From Branchiostoma floridae (Eukaryota; Chordata; Leptocardii; Amphioxiformes; Branchiostomatidae): DNA of 64,000 nucleotides. Both the position numbers and the translations under genes were made by a program. How positions within the stretch are numbered: the first letter of the stretch is position 1; each line of letters opens with the position of its first letter. The notes under the pieces are model-generated. The model saw only the letters and a list, made by a program, of their open reading frames with translations. It ran no database searches and was not told the origin of the DNA. Positions 51,001 to 62,387 of this stretch are shown one piece after another. The stretch lies in the NCBI RefSeq assembly GCF_000003815.2, contig NC_049992.1:5891094-5955093 (forward strand), written 5' to 3'.

Positions 51001-53965
51001 TGATAGACACTGAAACATAAGTTTAACCAGGTTGTGTACAAGAATTCTCCTATATCCATTGATATTGACTGTTTATCAAAATGCAACAGATGCTGACAAG
51101 TTATTAAGGAAATTGGACTGTGATAAATTTTTGTCTTTCAGCACAATTCCCATCGATGGAAAAACCCTGCCAGAAAATTATTTTATTTTGTCAAATTTCC
51201 ATCATTGATAACAAAACAACATCTGCCTTGTGCAATAGATATCATGCCCTCCCACATAAAATATAGTACCCAGAACATGATAGAGGTGTTTGACCATAGG
51301 AATGTCGAACACAGGGTTATCAAAACAAAGGGTATGTGAACGAGGAGAGCACAGAGCCAAATGTTTACAGCTCCGTAACTCAACGCAACACCTCCCTCGC
51401 TAAGGACCCAGACTTACAGATCTACCTTCATCCCTTATGCTTCCTGTTTTGGAACGAATTGCCGCAATCGGTAAAGCAAACCCGAAGCCTCAGTATGTTC
51501 AAGCAGAGATTACGGTCCTTGAATGCCTAATTTATATTTTAGATCACATCTTGAATGTAGAATTATTGTATTTAACGTTAATAGTTTTTTACCCATTGCT
51601 CTATCTTCTTACTGTATTAATGTTACATGTAATGTATGTAATTGATGTGTGGATCACAAAGCCAGCCTACTGCTGCCTGTGATCCACGAGTATTGTACTG
51701 TTGCAATTCTAATAAATTAATTGAAATCAAATCAAATCAATCCAATCCCCACAACTCACCGATGCTGGCCTCCCCCAGGATGAGATAAGATGGTACAAGC
51801 TCGATGGAGCTGAGTCCGTACACATCAATACTGAACCTGAGGGACTGCATGGCGGCGGGGACCGCCTGCTCGTGGTGACCCTCAAACAGCAACTTCTGTC
51901 CCGTCGTACGCGTCAGCTCAATCATACGCTTCTACAGAAGAAAAAAGGCCACAGAAGATTTAGTTTTAAGTTTTCTATGGATCCACACAAGAAAGTATTA
52001 TAATAGATTTCTGTGCTAATGAATGTCAATGTAGGGTATTCTTAACTCTAAGGGGGGGGGGGGCTCATTCTTACTGTATGATCACTAAATTTGCAGGGGG
52101 TGATATGCTCGTCGAGTTCTATTATTCCTGAAATTTTTATATCATTATGACGTAATATTACGTAATTATGACGTCATTAAATGATTTCTTTTTTAAATTA
52201 AACGGGCAATTCCCTTTAACCTAAATATTTCCCAAAAAAGTCACCAATTTAGGTTTCTTATCAAGTGTTATAAGACTTCTGTTGTCAAAAGCCATGCAAC
52301 AATGTCATCTGGAAGCGGATTTTTGTCAATGCTTCAACTCGATAAAGAGTATGAACATATATGTATGCATGTATCCCGACCTTTCTGTGTGTCATCTGCT
52401 GATGTCTGTGCTGCCGCTCATCGTCAGAGCTCAGGAAGGGTTCGGGCATGCGCAGAGGGATCAGCATCTGGCAGATCTTCTCATGGATCCCCATCCAGTC
52501 TGCCTTCTGGTGCTCTACACCACTGTAGGGGGGAGATAATCTCATGTAAGCATTTATGTCATACATACACACACAGAGGGATCAGCATCTGGCAGATCTT
52601 CTCATGGATCCCCATCCAGTCTGCCTTCTGGTGCTCTACACCACTGTAGGGGGGAGATAATCTCATGTAAGCATTTATGTCATACATACATACACACACA
52701 GAGGGTTCTCATGGATCCCCATCCAGTCTGCCTTCTGGTGCTCTACACCACTGTAGGGGGAGACAATCTGATGTATGAATGTATACATAGAACACAGTTT
52801 ATTCCATATCACCCAAGGTACCAGCCCGAAGGCCAGAGGGCGATTCAACCCATGGGAGGGCTCAGGGACTCTGTTTCTGTATCTGTATCTATATAGCCGG
52901 TATAACCGCCATTCGGCGTAACACACCAGCTTCGCAGGCGCACGGCGCGGCAGCAGCTGGTTATATTACACCGAACGACTCATTACACCTAAATTTTGCA
53001 CATCTATCTGCAAGCGTTTTTTAAAACTACCCAGAGAAGATACCCCAACTGTACTTGGTGATAACAAATTCCACTCTACGATAGTTCTGGGAAAGTAAAG
53101 TTCTGGGGACTGAAGGTGATACGGAATATATCGTGTTGTATAATCAACCTGGGTATGACAAATTAAATAGTATTTAATTTGTCATACCCAGGTTGGAAAA
53201 CAGGTTTGATTGCCAAATCTTGCATTACTGTTATTGCTGCATTGTGTTACTACTATCACTGCGTTACCTCTTTCTTTGCGCTATCGTTATCCGTTAAGTG
53301 TAATGAATTAGTGCTGTAATAAAATGAATAAAAGTCGACATATCTTTTCAATCTGTGCCAACAACTTTCTTCTTTAAGAACATCAATTTGAGAAAAATTT
53401 GAACAAAAGAACGTGGAATGCGTTCTTTTAAATCGATGGAAGCCTGTGTGTGTGATACCCTGTGATCGGGAAAATCATCACCCAGTCCAGGATACCCATA
53501 TCGAACGTTTTGACAGCCAAGGTATCTACAATCTTTTTTCTTTTAAATACGATCATAGTGCAGTTCCAAAGAAAGCCGGTATTAAAGGGGGGCAAACCTA
53601 CTACTAGTAGTACTAGTACTAGTAAACGAACCAATTACTAACTCTCAAAACTATCATGATATCTGTACGATGTCGACAACACGAGATATCAAAACTAGCG
53701 GTTCCACTCATTACTTAGATGGGTACATACTGGCTGTAATACAAGGTGACATAATTTTTTTCTCACCAATAATTTGCAATTTCCACAGTCCTAGCTGCCT
53801 CCCTCCCCCCAGAGTAGAAACAACAAAAAATATTAGGTAACGTTATCTATATACTCACCAGTAGTATGTTACTCGGCACTTTGTACATTGGATAAACGCC
53901 GGCTTCTGACACAGCTCACACAGCAGACTCACACCCTTGGGGTTCGCCAGGGGATTCAACGTCAT
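48020..53965 (-). CDS. ZMYND12: MYND zinc finger and TPR-like protein ZMYND12
   Basis: Eight exons on the minus strand: 53859-53965, 52381-52522, 51760-51931, 50661-50830, 49978-50100, 49360-49480, 48687-48832 and 48020-48154. Phases 2, 0, 1, 0, 0, 1, 0 all agree, giving 371 residues (human about 365). Residues 16-53 form a MYND finger with ligands C16, C19, C27, C30, C36, H40, H49 and C53; position 40 is His where MYND usually has Cys, as in human ZMYND12. The rest is TPR-like: FEGHHEQAVPAAMQSLRFSI, YGLSSIELVPSYLILGEASI, LQQAEEYLAQAEWTVLKTPE and AGGYFHMANVFFRMNRMDVA. In mammals ZMYND12 is a sperm-flagellum axonemal protein linked to TTC29 and inner dynein arms. Stop TAA at 48022-48020. Confidence 0.95.
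48154..48260. repeat. Duplicated acceptor edge of ZMYND12 exon 8
   Basis: The block ACTGAACTCTCGAGCCTGCG plus TGGGAACA occurs at 48140-48168 (true exon 8 start) and again at 48206-48234, with following ACACATCAAT. The copy carries a second acceptor-like AG and about 15 bp of exon sequence, so it is a decoy acceptor upstream of the true one. Confidence 0.85.
48260..49977. other. ZMYND12 introns 5 to 7
   Basis: Hold a diverged copy (49146-49320) of the dispersed repeat near 45376. The AGGACGGCC-type motif CTATCTGAGGGACGGCC at about 49195 recurs near 42515. No extra exon recognised between those listed for ZMYND12. Confidence 0.45.
50893..51057. mobile_element. Inverted-repeat element with perfect 23-bp ends
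   Basis: GGATATAGGAGAATTCTTGT + ACA at the left and its exact complement at 51035-51057. 165 bp, in ZMYND12 intron 3, 63 bp past the upstream-exon acceptor side. Interior CTGAGGAAGGTGACTGATAG suggests a LINE- or SINE-like core but is not decisive. Confidence 0.7.
51336..51740 (+). mobile_element. CR1/L2-type LINE 3' end
   Basis: The plus strand ends a LINE protein with FWNELPQSVKQTRSLSMFKQ and RLRSLNA then stop (51530), the usual 'FWN-LP—-SL—FK–L' tail of CR1/L2 clades. A 3' UTR of about 190 bp follows, finishing in AATAAATTAATT and ATCAAATCAA repeats next to ZMYND12 exon 3. The tail lies 20 bp from that exon's donor. Confidence 0.8.
52454..52780. repeat. Triplicated acceptor half of ZMYND12 exon 2
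   Basis: A unit of about 121-125 bp holding part of exon 2 and its acceptor (marker CATCCAGTCTGCCTTCTGGT) starts at 52454, 52575 and 52700. The first belongs to the true exon 2 (52381-52522). The other two keep the acceptor CCCTACAG but lack the exon's donor half; the outermost has a deletion of about 18 bp. Confidence 0.92.
53145..53195. repeat. Perfect 24-bp palindrome with 3-base loop
   Basis: CAACCTGGGTATGACAAATT + AAAT at 53145-53168, loop AGT, then the exact complement to 53195. It sits in ZMYND12 intron 1. It is not a transcription terminator in this context; a nascent fold-back insertion is possible. Confidence 0.85.
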
Positions 53966-54399
53966 CTTCGTACCTCAGAAACTCACGATTCCGACTGCAA
54001 AGTTCTGAAGAAAAAAAGTTAGAAGTTCCGATCATCACAACATGCAACTGGGCTCACTTTTGTACTTATTGGCGAAAAAGAATGGCAGTCAACGACTTCT
54101 AAAGAGGCTTTGTAGTCTAGGGTATCTTTAAAAATCGATATAATGTTTAGAAAACGTTTGTTTTGCCCAGAAAACTACCTACGATCGAGAGTGAAAGTGT
54201 TACCAGGCAAGCCTTGCGTTGCTAAGAACACATTCGAATCTGCAGGTATCGAACTACCCGCTAGATTTTCTACCAGGCATTGTACTGCAGCGTCTCCTTG
54301 CGGCTTTTATGTAAACTGTATGTTTTTACATGCAAACGAAGGTACAGGTTGGTTTTCTTGAGGACCGCGCGCGCGTTCGTCCATTTTGAGCTGCAAAAT
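53966..54399. promoter_or_regulatory. Shared divergent promoter of ZMYND12 and PQBP1
   Basis: Only 434 bp part the two start codons, transcribed away from each other. No TATA box in a sensible place. Near PQBP1 is a GC-rich block (CCGCGCGCGCG at 54365) followed by CCATTTTGAG, a YY1-like sequence in reverse. The arrangement implies a bidirectional promoter; that is inference. Confidence 0.65.
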
Positions 54400-57300
54400 A
54401 TGCCTCTTCCTCCCCTTTTACAAGCGAGACTAGCGAAGAGAGGAATTCTACAGGAATCAGAGAAAGGTGAGTAACGTTGGTGCTGTGAAAGCGTCTACTG
54501 AAAAGCTGTGAAAACGGATATTTGCGACTGATATGAAAGTGGGGAGGGGGGCACATAGCGTTGCATCGTTTGTCTGTGCTGTATGATTTTGAAAAAAAAA
54601 CGACTTATGCTACTAGTAAGACCCGTATCCATGCAAAACTACCGAAGTCACGGGTTCCTCTCTCAGCACTCGGTGTCTAGTGCGGAAGGGGCCTTCCGCA
54701 CTAGACGTCTAGTGCCAAAGATACGTCCGCACTAGGTGCCCAGTGGTGAGACGGCTTCAGCACTCGAAAAACCCGAGTCACCACTAGAAACCGAGTGCTG
54801 AGACTACTTCCGCACTACAAAACGAGTGACGACAAACGTTCCGCACTAGAAAACGAGTGACGACAAACATTCCGCACAGGAAAACCAGTGACGACAAATA
54901 CTCCGCACAGGAAACCGAGTGCTAACAATGGCGCAACTGTAAAAAGCAAACTCAGAACGCACATGCTATTAAAATCATACAAAGAAAAGTATTTCAAAAC
55001 AAAAAATACAGTCGCTAAACCAATCGTATTTTCAATCTCGATCAACGTCTGAAGGACATTCATTTTCAGAGCTTTCTAATCAACATTTATTACGATAACA
55101 ATGGCGCAACTGTAAAAAGCAAACTCAGAACGCACATGCTATTTAAAGTCAGACAATGAAGAAAAGTATTTCAAAAGAAAACTACAATTAGTCTGTGTAA
55201 CGCAAACTCCGCTATCCGGAGCTTGTAGGCTCCTCCCCGCATTGATGGGCGCGACAATGTACCTACAGGACGGGCCTGAGAAGCGCGATTAAATCAGGCT
55301 AAACTACAATCAGCGGAGATAACATTACGTATTAAAGGTGGTACAAAACTACTCCAAAAAGGGCTATATCTATCACAAATCTTGAAGAAATAAACATTGA
55401 AAAAAGTTGTCATTGTGGTTTATTTTTAATGGATTTGAAAGCTGGAAGTATTTCTGTAACAACGAATGATTCGCAACGGCAGGTTCTTATTCTCGGGGCG
55501 ATAGTTTGCAGATAACATTACGTATTAAAGGTGGTACAAAACTACTCCAAAAAGGGCTATATATATCACAAATGGGAGGACACGAGCACTGGAAACCCAA
55601 CTTGCTGACGGTCTTAAAATGATAGTAGCACTCGGCTTCTAGTGCCGAAGTGGTCTTAGCACTCGGCCTCTAGTGCCGAAAAGTCACCGAGCACTAGAAA
55701 TCCCAGTGCGGAACCCGTGACTTAGGTAGATCGGCACTCGGTTATCCAGTGCTCAATGACCTCCGCACTGGGTAACCAGTGCTGAACGACCTTTGAACCA
55801 CCCTTCCGCACTAGAAACCGAGTGCTGAGCGGAGATCGGCACTAGAAACCGAGTGCTGGGCGGAGTTCGGCACTAGAAACCGAGTGCTGGGCGGAGTTCG
55901 GCACTAGAAACCGAGTGCCGGGCGGAGTTCGGCACTAGAAACCGAGTGCTGAGCGGAGATCGGCACTAGAAACCGAGTGCTGGGCGGAGTTCGGCACTAG
56001 AAACCGAGTGCCGGGCGGAGTTCGGCACTGGAATTCCAGTGCTGACGGGTCTTCAGCACTCGAATAAAGCCGTTCCGCACTGGACTTCCTGTGCGGAAGA
56101 AACTTCTGGGCCCCGAGTGCCGACGCCAGTTTCTCCACGAATTCCGCACTGGGCGCCCAGTGTGGAACCCGTGACTTCGGTATACTTGCCCATGTATGTT
56201 GATCACAAAAATCAATATAGTTAAGGTCTAGCGCCAAAAGCGTTGTTGTTGTTGGTGTTTACAATGCAATGTAGTGATTGTGTTATGATACAAATAAAAT
56301 TTGTAGCATCATGATATTTGTGTTCTGAACTGTATGTACTGTGAATGTACTACAATAGACATTTATATGGAACAAGGAACTCCTTCAGCCGAGCACTTTT
56401 ATATACCCCCGCCTGCATGCCTACCGCCTTGTTTCAACCGTGACCTGAAATTGAAAACCATTACTATACTAGTAAATTTTCCTCCCCAAGAAAGGCTGCC
56501 CTGAGTCAGAGTCAGACCCTGATAAGCATGAAAGATATTATCGAGACAGAGCCAGGGTCCAGCAATACAGTAGAAGCCGCTTAATTGCACAACCTATTTG
56601 CCAGTGAATTTCGTGCAATTATCCGGCTGGTGCAATAATGAGAAGTTATCTTGCTGGACCGCACTGGTTTGGGATTTGGGGATTCCGTGCAGTTAACAGA
56701 AGTGTGCATTGATCCCTTGTGCAATTACCTGGCTTCTACTGTATAGTAGTACGCTGTTGAAATGCTAACTTATTATTTTTCTTCCTGCTAGAATCTCCCG
56801 ATGAAGAAATCATAGCAGCAGACTATGGCGAGACTATCAGTACCCCTACCAAAGGTAAGGTGGACGGCTGCCCCAATGTGAACAACCCCTACCACACCTG
56901 TGTGGAGTACTGCAGGACACGCTGGGGCGCCACCAATCAGGATGCACCGGTACTGCAGCAGGGCCATCATCACAACACACTGCCACCGAACTGGGTCAAA
57001 GTTTGGGACGACAAAAAGTAAGGAAACAGTATTTTTTTGATTCTCTGAACTTTTTCTGATAAAACTTTTAGACTTGATCTAGAGAGCAACAAACTGTGGC
57101 ATTTGTGTTCAAGGAGTCTAGTTTTCATTAAGTTTTCTGTCTTGCCAAGGTGAAGTCCTTTTCATTGTAGTCAGTGCCAGGTAACAAGACGGAAAGGGAC
57201 TTGCGAAGAATCCTACATTGGCAAGACATTTCAGATTTTTGGACAGACAGGGTGAAATTTTTATCCATCCCAACCAACAAGAGAGACTGAAGACAGCTCT

Positions 57301-60059
57301 GATCATAATTAATGCCACACAGATTCATATAATGACATACATTTTGTACTATTTTACATACATGTATTTATGAATTTCTTGCTCTCTTCCCCCCAGTCAG
57401 CACCACTATTACTGGAATGCAGAGACAGACCAGGTGTCATGGTTACCTCCTACAGGTACTTATTACAAAACATTACAACAAACTAAAATTTACTACACAG
57501 GAAGTATAACTTGAATGTATAACTCCGTGAACTGCAATAGTTGTAGTATCCAGTATTTGTATACTGCTGCTGGGACCCCTGACAATGGGGTAGGCAGCAG
57601 TCGACTAGTCTTCACACCGCGTTTCCATGCAGCTCTGTCCAGCGGGTTCACCCTTGTTAGACCGCACATTTTTATGTCTCCCCTAAGACATTCTATCCAG
57701 GATTTACATTCATGACCCTTGACAATTTCGATTTGGTGATGATGCAGTCACTAGTCCTTTCAATATCAACGATTCTGTAGTCCGGAATCTCAAATAGTCA
57801 TACTAAGTTTTGTACTATTCTATTTATTCACTAATGTATTTGTAATGATTGTAAACGTATAGATATGGAAAAGTTCTAGTTGGTAAAAAGCAATTGTCAG
57901 AAGAGTTCCATTGTTTGATCCATTGCCCAAATTATTTATCTTACAGACCCTGCTGCAAAGATAACAGTCCCTGCAGCATGGCTCGCAGGTAAGTCACATT
58001 CAGTGTGATAGATACATTCAGGCTGTGATGGGTGTTAACACACAGAGACAGCTAGACACACAGAGACAGCTAGAGTTTTTTAAAGTATATTGAACATACA
58101 TTTTAACACCAACACTCACAATTCTGTCAAGTCTTGTGAAAGCTAGTCAAATGGAATGAATGCATGGGTAGTATTTTGATCTAGTGTTCCCTCTATGTCA
58201 GTGAAGGTTAGACATCCAGGTAAATATGCCAGAGATGTTGGACTCACAGAACAATGAAGTGTTGTATAGACTTATAGACTAGTTTTGACATCTTGTTGTG
58301 TGCATGTCCCATGGAGTCACTTGAGTTAAGTAGGAGTGTTCCTGTGTGCTTGGCTATAAACACAGGCAGAAGCAAAGCCACACTGCAACTATAGCCAGAT
58401 GAAAAAATTATGCTTCACCACAACTGAAGATGACTGTTTTTCTAAGAAGAAGAACAAGTTTAGTTATATTGATCTCTTCCCCTGACAGGCACATCAGCTG
58501 AAAAGTCGGACAGCGAAGGAGAGGGAGACGACGATGATGATGATGATGATAACGATGATGATGACCAAGATGACGATCTAACAGACGACAGTGAAGACAA
58601 CGACGTCCATGACAGTGCGGACACAAAGCGTAGAAGAGAGCCAATCGGAAAGCCCCGTTACATGGAATCCCGTCAACAGAGAAGACCGGCGCCATATCAG
58701 AGAGGTGGAGGGGGTAGAGAACGACATAGAGGTAAATCTGTTTGTTTCTTATGACTTAAGTTACAGCTAAGGCTAGCGGTTACGCCACGACTAGATTGCC
58801 TACATCTGAGAATATCTCGACAAGGATAATTATGGTAGAAGGAAATTTTCTCAGTGTTTTGAATTTGCAGTTATAACAATTCTGTAACGCTAGTAGTCAA
58901 ATAGAAAGGCATCTTGGCTATGTCAATATTTCTTGGTTAGAGTCTAACACAGCAAAATTGCAAAAATCAAAATCACCGCAAACCCTTCAAATTTTACAGT
59001 TACTTTTACAGTTAATCTGACAAGTTGTCTTGCTTGCTTAAAAGGCCACAAATCTTGACTTAAAGATCTTAATAGAGACTGAAAAGGTGCAGGGTATGAT
59101 TTCATGATACTATCTAGGGATAAAACTGGACTTTTGGATTCATGATAACAAATCTCTGAATAAAAAGTTTGTACAGATCTGATTTTATATGATTGTCTTT
59201 TTCCCACATAAGGTCCCATTCCAGTGGCACAACTTGATAACACAATGGCCTTTTTCTTAACAATAAGAGTGCTAAGGGTGTTGTAATACAAGGGAACAAT
59301 AGAAAGTGAACTGCTAACATCATGACTGTTTTTATTTGTCTCTTACAGGGTCAGGAGGGCGAGACAAAGATGAGCTGGACCCCATGGACCCTGCGTCCTA
59401 CTCAGATGCACCAAGGTAACGTACAATTATAGGGAGAGCAAAGCTCAACCAAGTGATTGCAAGATAGTCTTGTGGTTAGCGCTGTTTAGTCCACAGCAAG
59501 TAGATTTTATGGATTGGGCCTCTGCAGACTGCAAAATGATGAGATATTAGATATGGCAAAAAAATCAAGATTTTCATAATACACCATAAATGTTGAAAAT
59601 TGAAGTGACAAAACATGGTAGCACAGCCAACACATTAGTCATTCATTCCTGTATTGAAGAAGTGAGCTAGTGTAGTAAAAGTGACACTGGTGTGGTATAC
59701 CAGTATCACTAAGACAAACTAAGTTGGCAACTACACTCATGACTTCTACAGTGGTGCCACTTTTACAACTATCCAACTACTTGTATTACATCTATGACAG
59801 TTATTAAAAGGACTTTGGTTGTAATGACAATACAATGTATTTCTTTTTATAGAATTTTACAATTTCCCTGTCGTTAGTAAGATTGACAATTTTGTTATCA
59901 TTCCACAGAGGAACGTGGTCATCTGGACTGCCCAAGGCAAACGAGGCAAAAACCGGCGTAGATTCCACGGTCTCCGGGCCGCTCTTCCAGCAGAGACCGT
60001 ACCCGAGTCCTGGGGCTGTCTTGGCCGCAAATCGTGCTGCAGCTGCCGCGAAAAAATAG
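54400..60059 (+). CDS. PQBP1: Polyglutamine-binding protein 1 (WW domain splicing factor)
   Basis: Seven exons: 54400-54466, 56792-57017, 57397-57455, 57947-57988, 58489-58731, 59349-59415 and 59909-60059, phases 1, 2, 1, 1, 1, 2, stop; 284 residues (human 265). The start [17 protein letters not shown] matches human closely. A WW domain spans about 86-116 ([11 protein letters not shown]…[17 protein letters not shown]). An Asp-rich run at roughly 140-165 stands where the human protein has a polar Arg/Asp repeat. The end [19 protein letters not shown] and [10 protein letters not shown] are near-identical to human; YPSPGAVL is the YxxPxxVL motif that binds the U5 15-kDa spliceosome protein. A Cys-bearing insert ([20 protein letters not shown], 48-67) precedes the WW domain. 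Nuclear, in pre-mRNA splicing. Confidence 0.96.
54640..56182. mobile_element. Palindrome-array element in PQBP1 intron 1
   Basis: Outer ends TACCGAAGTCACGGGTTCC (54640) and GGAACCCGTGACTTCGGTA (to 56182) are exact inverted copies. Inside are dozens of short units of the form GCACTNG…CNAGTGC, such as GCACTAGACGTCTAGTGC and GCACTGGAATTCCAGTGC. A 31-bp unit, GGCACTAGAAACCGAGTGCT + GGGCGGAGTTC, repeats about seven times at 55815-56030. Two further internal duplications occur (about 54921 with 55097; 55312 with 55507). No protein is encoded. Probably a non-autonomous DNA transposon with subterminal repeats. Confidence 0.75.
56568..56741. mobile_element. TA-flanked inverted-repeat element, copy 2
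   Basis: CAGTAGAAGCCGCTTAATTG and CAATTACCTGGCTTCTACTG are inverted ends flanked by TA; 174 bp. Same family as 42073-42250. It ends about 50 bp before PQBP1 exon 2. Confidence 0.85.
57456..59348. other. PQBP1 introns 3 to 5
   Basis: Nothing beyond the listed exons 57947-57988 and 58489-58731 except a short direct repeat of ACACAGAGACAGCTAGA near 58039-58075. No exon, RNA or clear transposon seen. Confidence 0.5.
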
Positions 60060-62297
60060 ACTTCTTCTTCTTACTACTGTGATCAGTAGTAACAGTTACA
60101 AATTACTTTCAATTGGTAGTACATGTAGTAGTAGTAGTTGTAGAATCGATTATTTGAAAACCTGAACTTTATGCCTGAGGCTCTACTACCGGTAGATGCA
60201 AACCTCAAGTTGAATTTCACAAGTCTTTGAAAATGATGCAGTTTTACTTTATACAATCATGTACTATTATGGTGATCTTTACTTCTGTCATGTTATAACT
60301 TTCATTATCTTATACTACAGACAGAATAAGATTTTCCAAGGTCTCAATGCCTCAGTCTCCACATTTGAGGATGATTTTAGTTTAGGAAGAAACTTGCACA
60401 GTTTGTATGTATGTCATCATGTCTTCAGGCTTTAGTGACAATTAGTCATTCAACTTGTCTCCTTTATACTACAATTCAGTTACTGTTTCATTAGAAAGCA
60501 GGAAAATATTGTCACAGGGACTTTCTGCTCAAATAGAATATACCTGAATATTGTCACAGGGACTTTCTGCTCAAATAGAATAGACCTGAATATGCCAACG
60601 ATTGATCAGATCTTTGAGCATATAAAATCTTTATCTTTTACTTCATGTGTACTTTGCAGGGAAAGTAGACAGTGTAGTTTTTGTGTACAATTTTCTGTCA
60701 TTGTATCTTATTTTCATGGAGTAAACTACTTTACATATATTATAAGAAAGCAAAATAGTACAGCCCATTAATTTCCATATGATCACAATAATATTTCCCC
60801 CCACAAATATTCTTGACTAGTCCAAAAGTTTTCAGATAACTGATGATTTCTGGTACTGTATATGGATTCCGAAAATTCTGATTGGAGAATAAAATTACTT
60901 GTTACTCATTCTCTGTTTAAAATTTGTTCTTTGAGTCCAGCTGTTGCATTTGTTATCTCTTCCTTTTCAAAATATTACAAACGTTCATAGCAGCACATTG
61001 AGAAAAGTCTCTGCTTCTTTACTAAGGGTGTTCAAACTTCATACATATGATGTCAGGAAAGAGAAACTCCGGATGGCCACAGCTGCTTTTCAGGGCTCTG
61101 GATATTTGACTGGAAAACTTACGTTGATGGCATTGCTGCCCCTACGGCAGGTGAGGCTATGGGACCGGTGAGGTGAGGTGAGGATATTTGAATGAATGAA
61201 GACCTTTATTGTACATACATACCCACTGGGTTCAGTATAGGTCACAATAAATGATACAACATGATATTGACACAGATCCTGCGAAAAGAACTGTTGATCA
61301 AGAGTCAAAAAGCTTTTGGCCTATATGTAGTATTTTCTTCCATCACGTTTAGTGCTTCAACTTCAAGCAATGATAGTATGGCAATTATCATTTCAACCAA
61401 TGAGAGAGTGGTTGCAAGTCTGTCAAATATTTGCATTTCTTTTTGCATATTGCCACCTGCAGCGGCAAAATGCCTTTGAGCCGGGTTAATTCGATGGATG
61501 GATGAATGGTTGGATGGATGGACCTGTTAACCCAGCCCTTTCAAAGGCCCTTTTCTTGCAAGGCTTGGTCAAACAACTGTACGTCTTTGCCATCTTTTAA
61601 ACCTCCTTTTTAGGCATGTGTTATTGTTTGTGGTTCTGCACAGCCCCTAATATTTGGTTAGGTTCAGTGAATGAAGCGTTCGTATTCCTTGAAATGGAGC
61701 AGCATATTTTCAAGTTAATTATCTTGCATTACAATGTTGTATTTGCTATTCATAAAGATAACATGCTTTGCTAATAGTCAAGGAGGTTGATGCATGTGAA
61801 TATTTAATTAGCAAATGATGTTACGTATAAACTTCGTATGACCAGTTGTTATTAGCAACTCTCAACCATAAAACAACATGTCCATATGACATCCTAGGGG
61901 TTCACGGATTCCGTAATGTTTTAAACTTCCCGCCATTTTTTCAATCCCCCAAAACGTCTGTCTGAACTGCAGTACGAGACTAGTAAACAAACTCCGATGA
62001 GAGACCACCGTTGCCAGGTGTTTTCAATACCGCACATGCGCAGTAGCGGAAATATTTCGGCTCCAAGAACTTCTCGTAGGACGATTTTTAGACTTTTCTT
62101 TCAAGAAAAGCCTTACAAAATCACTGATATTGGTAAAACTCAGTAAAACTATAATTTAGCTAGTTTTCTTTCATCCGAACGTGTGAGAAGTGTTGTGTCA
62201 GTAAGGATATTTGTTGTACCGGTGTTTTTAGACTCGCCCCCCTCCCCCCTGGGTGCCTAGGCGACGTTTACAGAAGTGGAGTTCCACAGTTGGGTCT
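60060..62297. other. PQBP1 3' flank and intergenic region
   Basis: AATAAA at 60888-60893 is a likely PQBP1 polyadenylation signal. A direct duplication of about 49 bp (ATTGTCACAGGGACTTTCTG core) lies at 60506-60600 within the probable 3' UTR. About 61190-61265, read on the minus strand, ends in AATAAAGGTCTTCATTCATT and may be a LINE tail. At 62031-62042 CGCACATGCGCA differs by one base from the NRF1 palindrome, 256 bp before the next gene's ATG. Confidence 0.55.
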
Positions 62298-62387
62298 ATG
62301 GCGGATGACTCGGACTCTGATCAGGGAACCAGGATTCACGTCAACCAACATTACGACGAGTCGCTAGAAGTAGCCAACGCAGAGGAG
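62298..62387 (+). CDS. First coding exon of an unrecognised gene (partial)
   Basis: ATG 62298 in good context (GTCTATGGCGG), 30 codons, donor GAGGAG|GTATTG, phase 0. Encodes MADDSDSDQG… followed by HYDESLEVANAEE. An acidic start of this sort occurs in several unrelated nuclear and ciliary proteins; an IFT46-like N-terminus came to mind but I cannot support it from 30 residues. No second exon was recognised before 64000, so the gene must continue right. The ATG, an NRF1-like site upstream and the donor favour a real gene. Confidence 0.55.

Noticed and set aside
51437-51682. 81-residue frame in ZMYND12 intron 3
   Set aside because: Alternative frame of the LINE tail and its 3' UTR.
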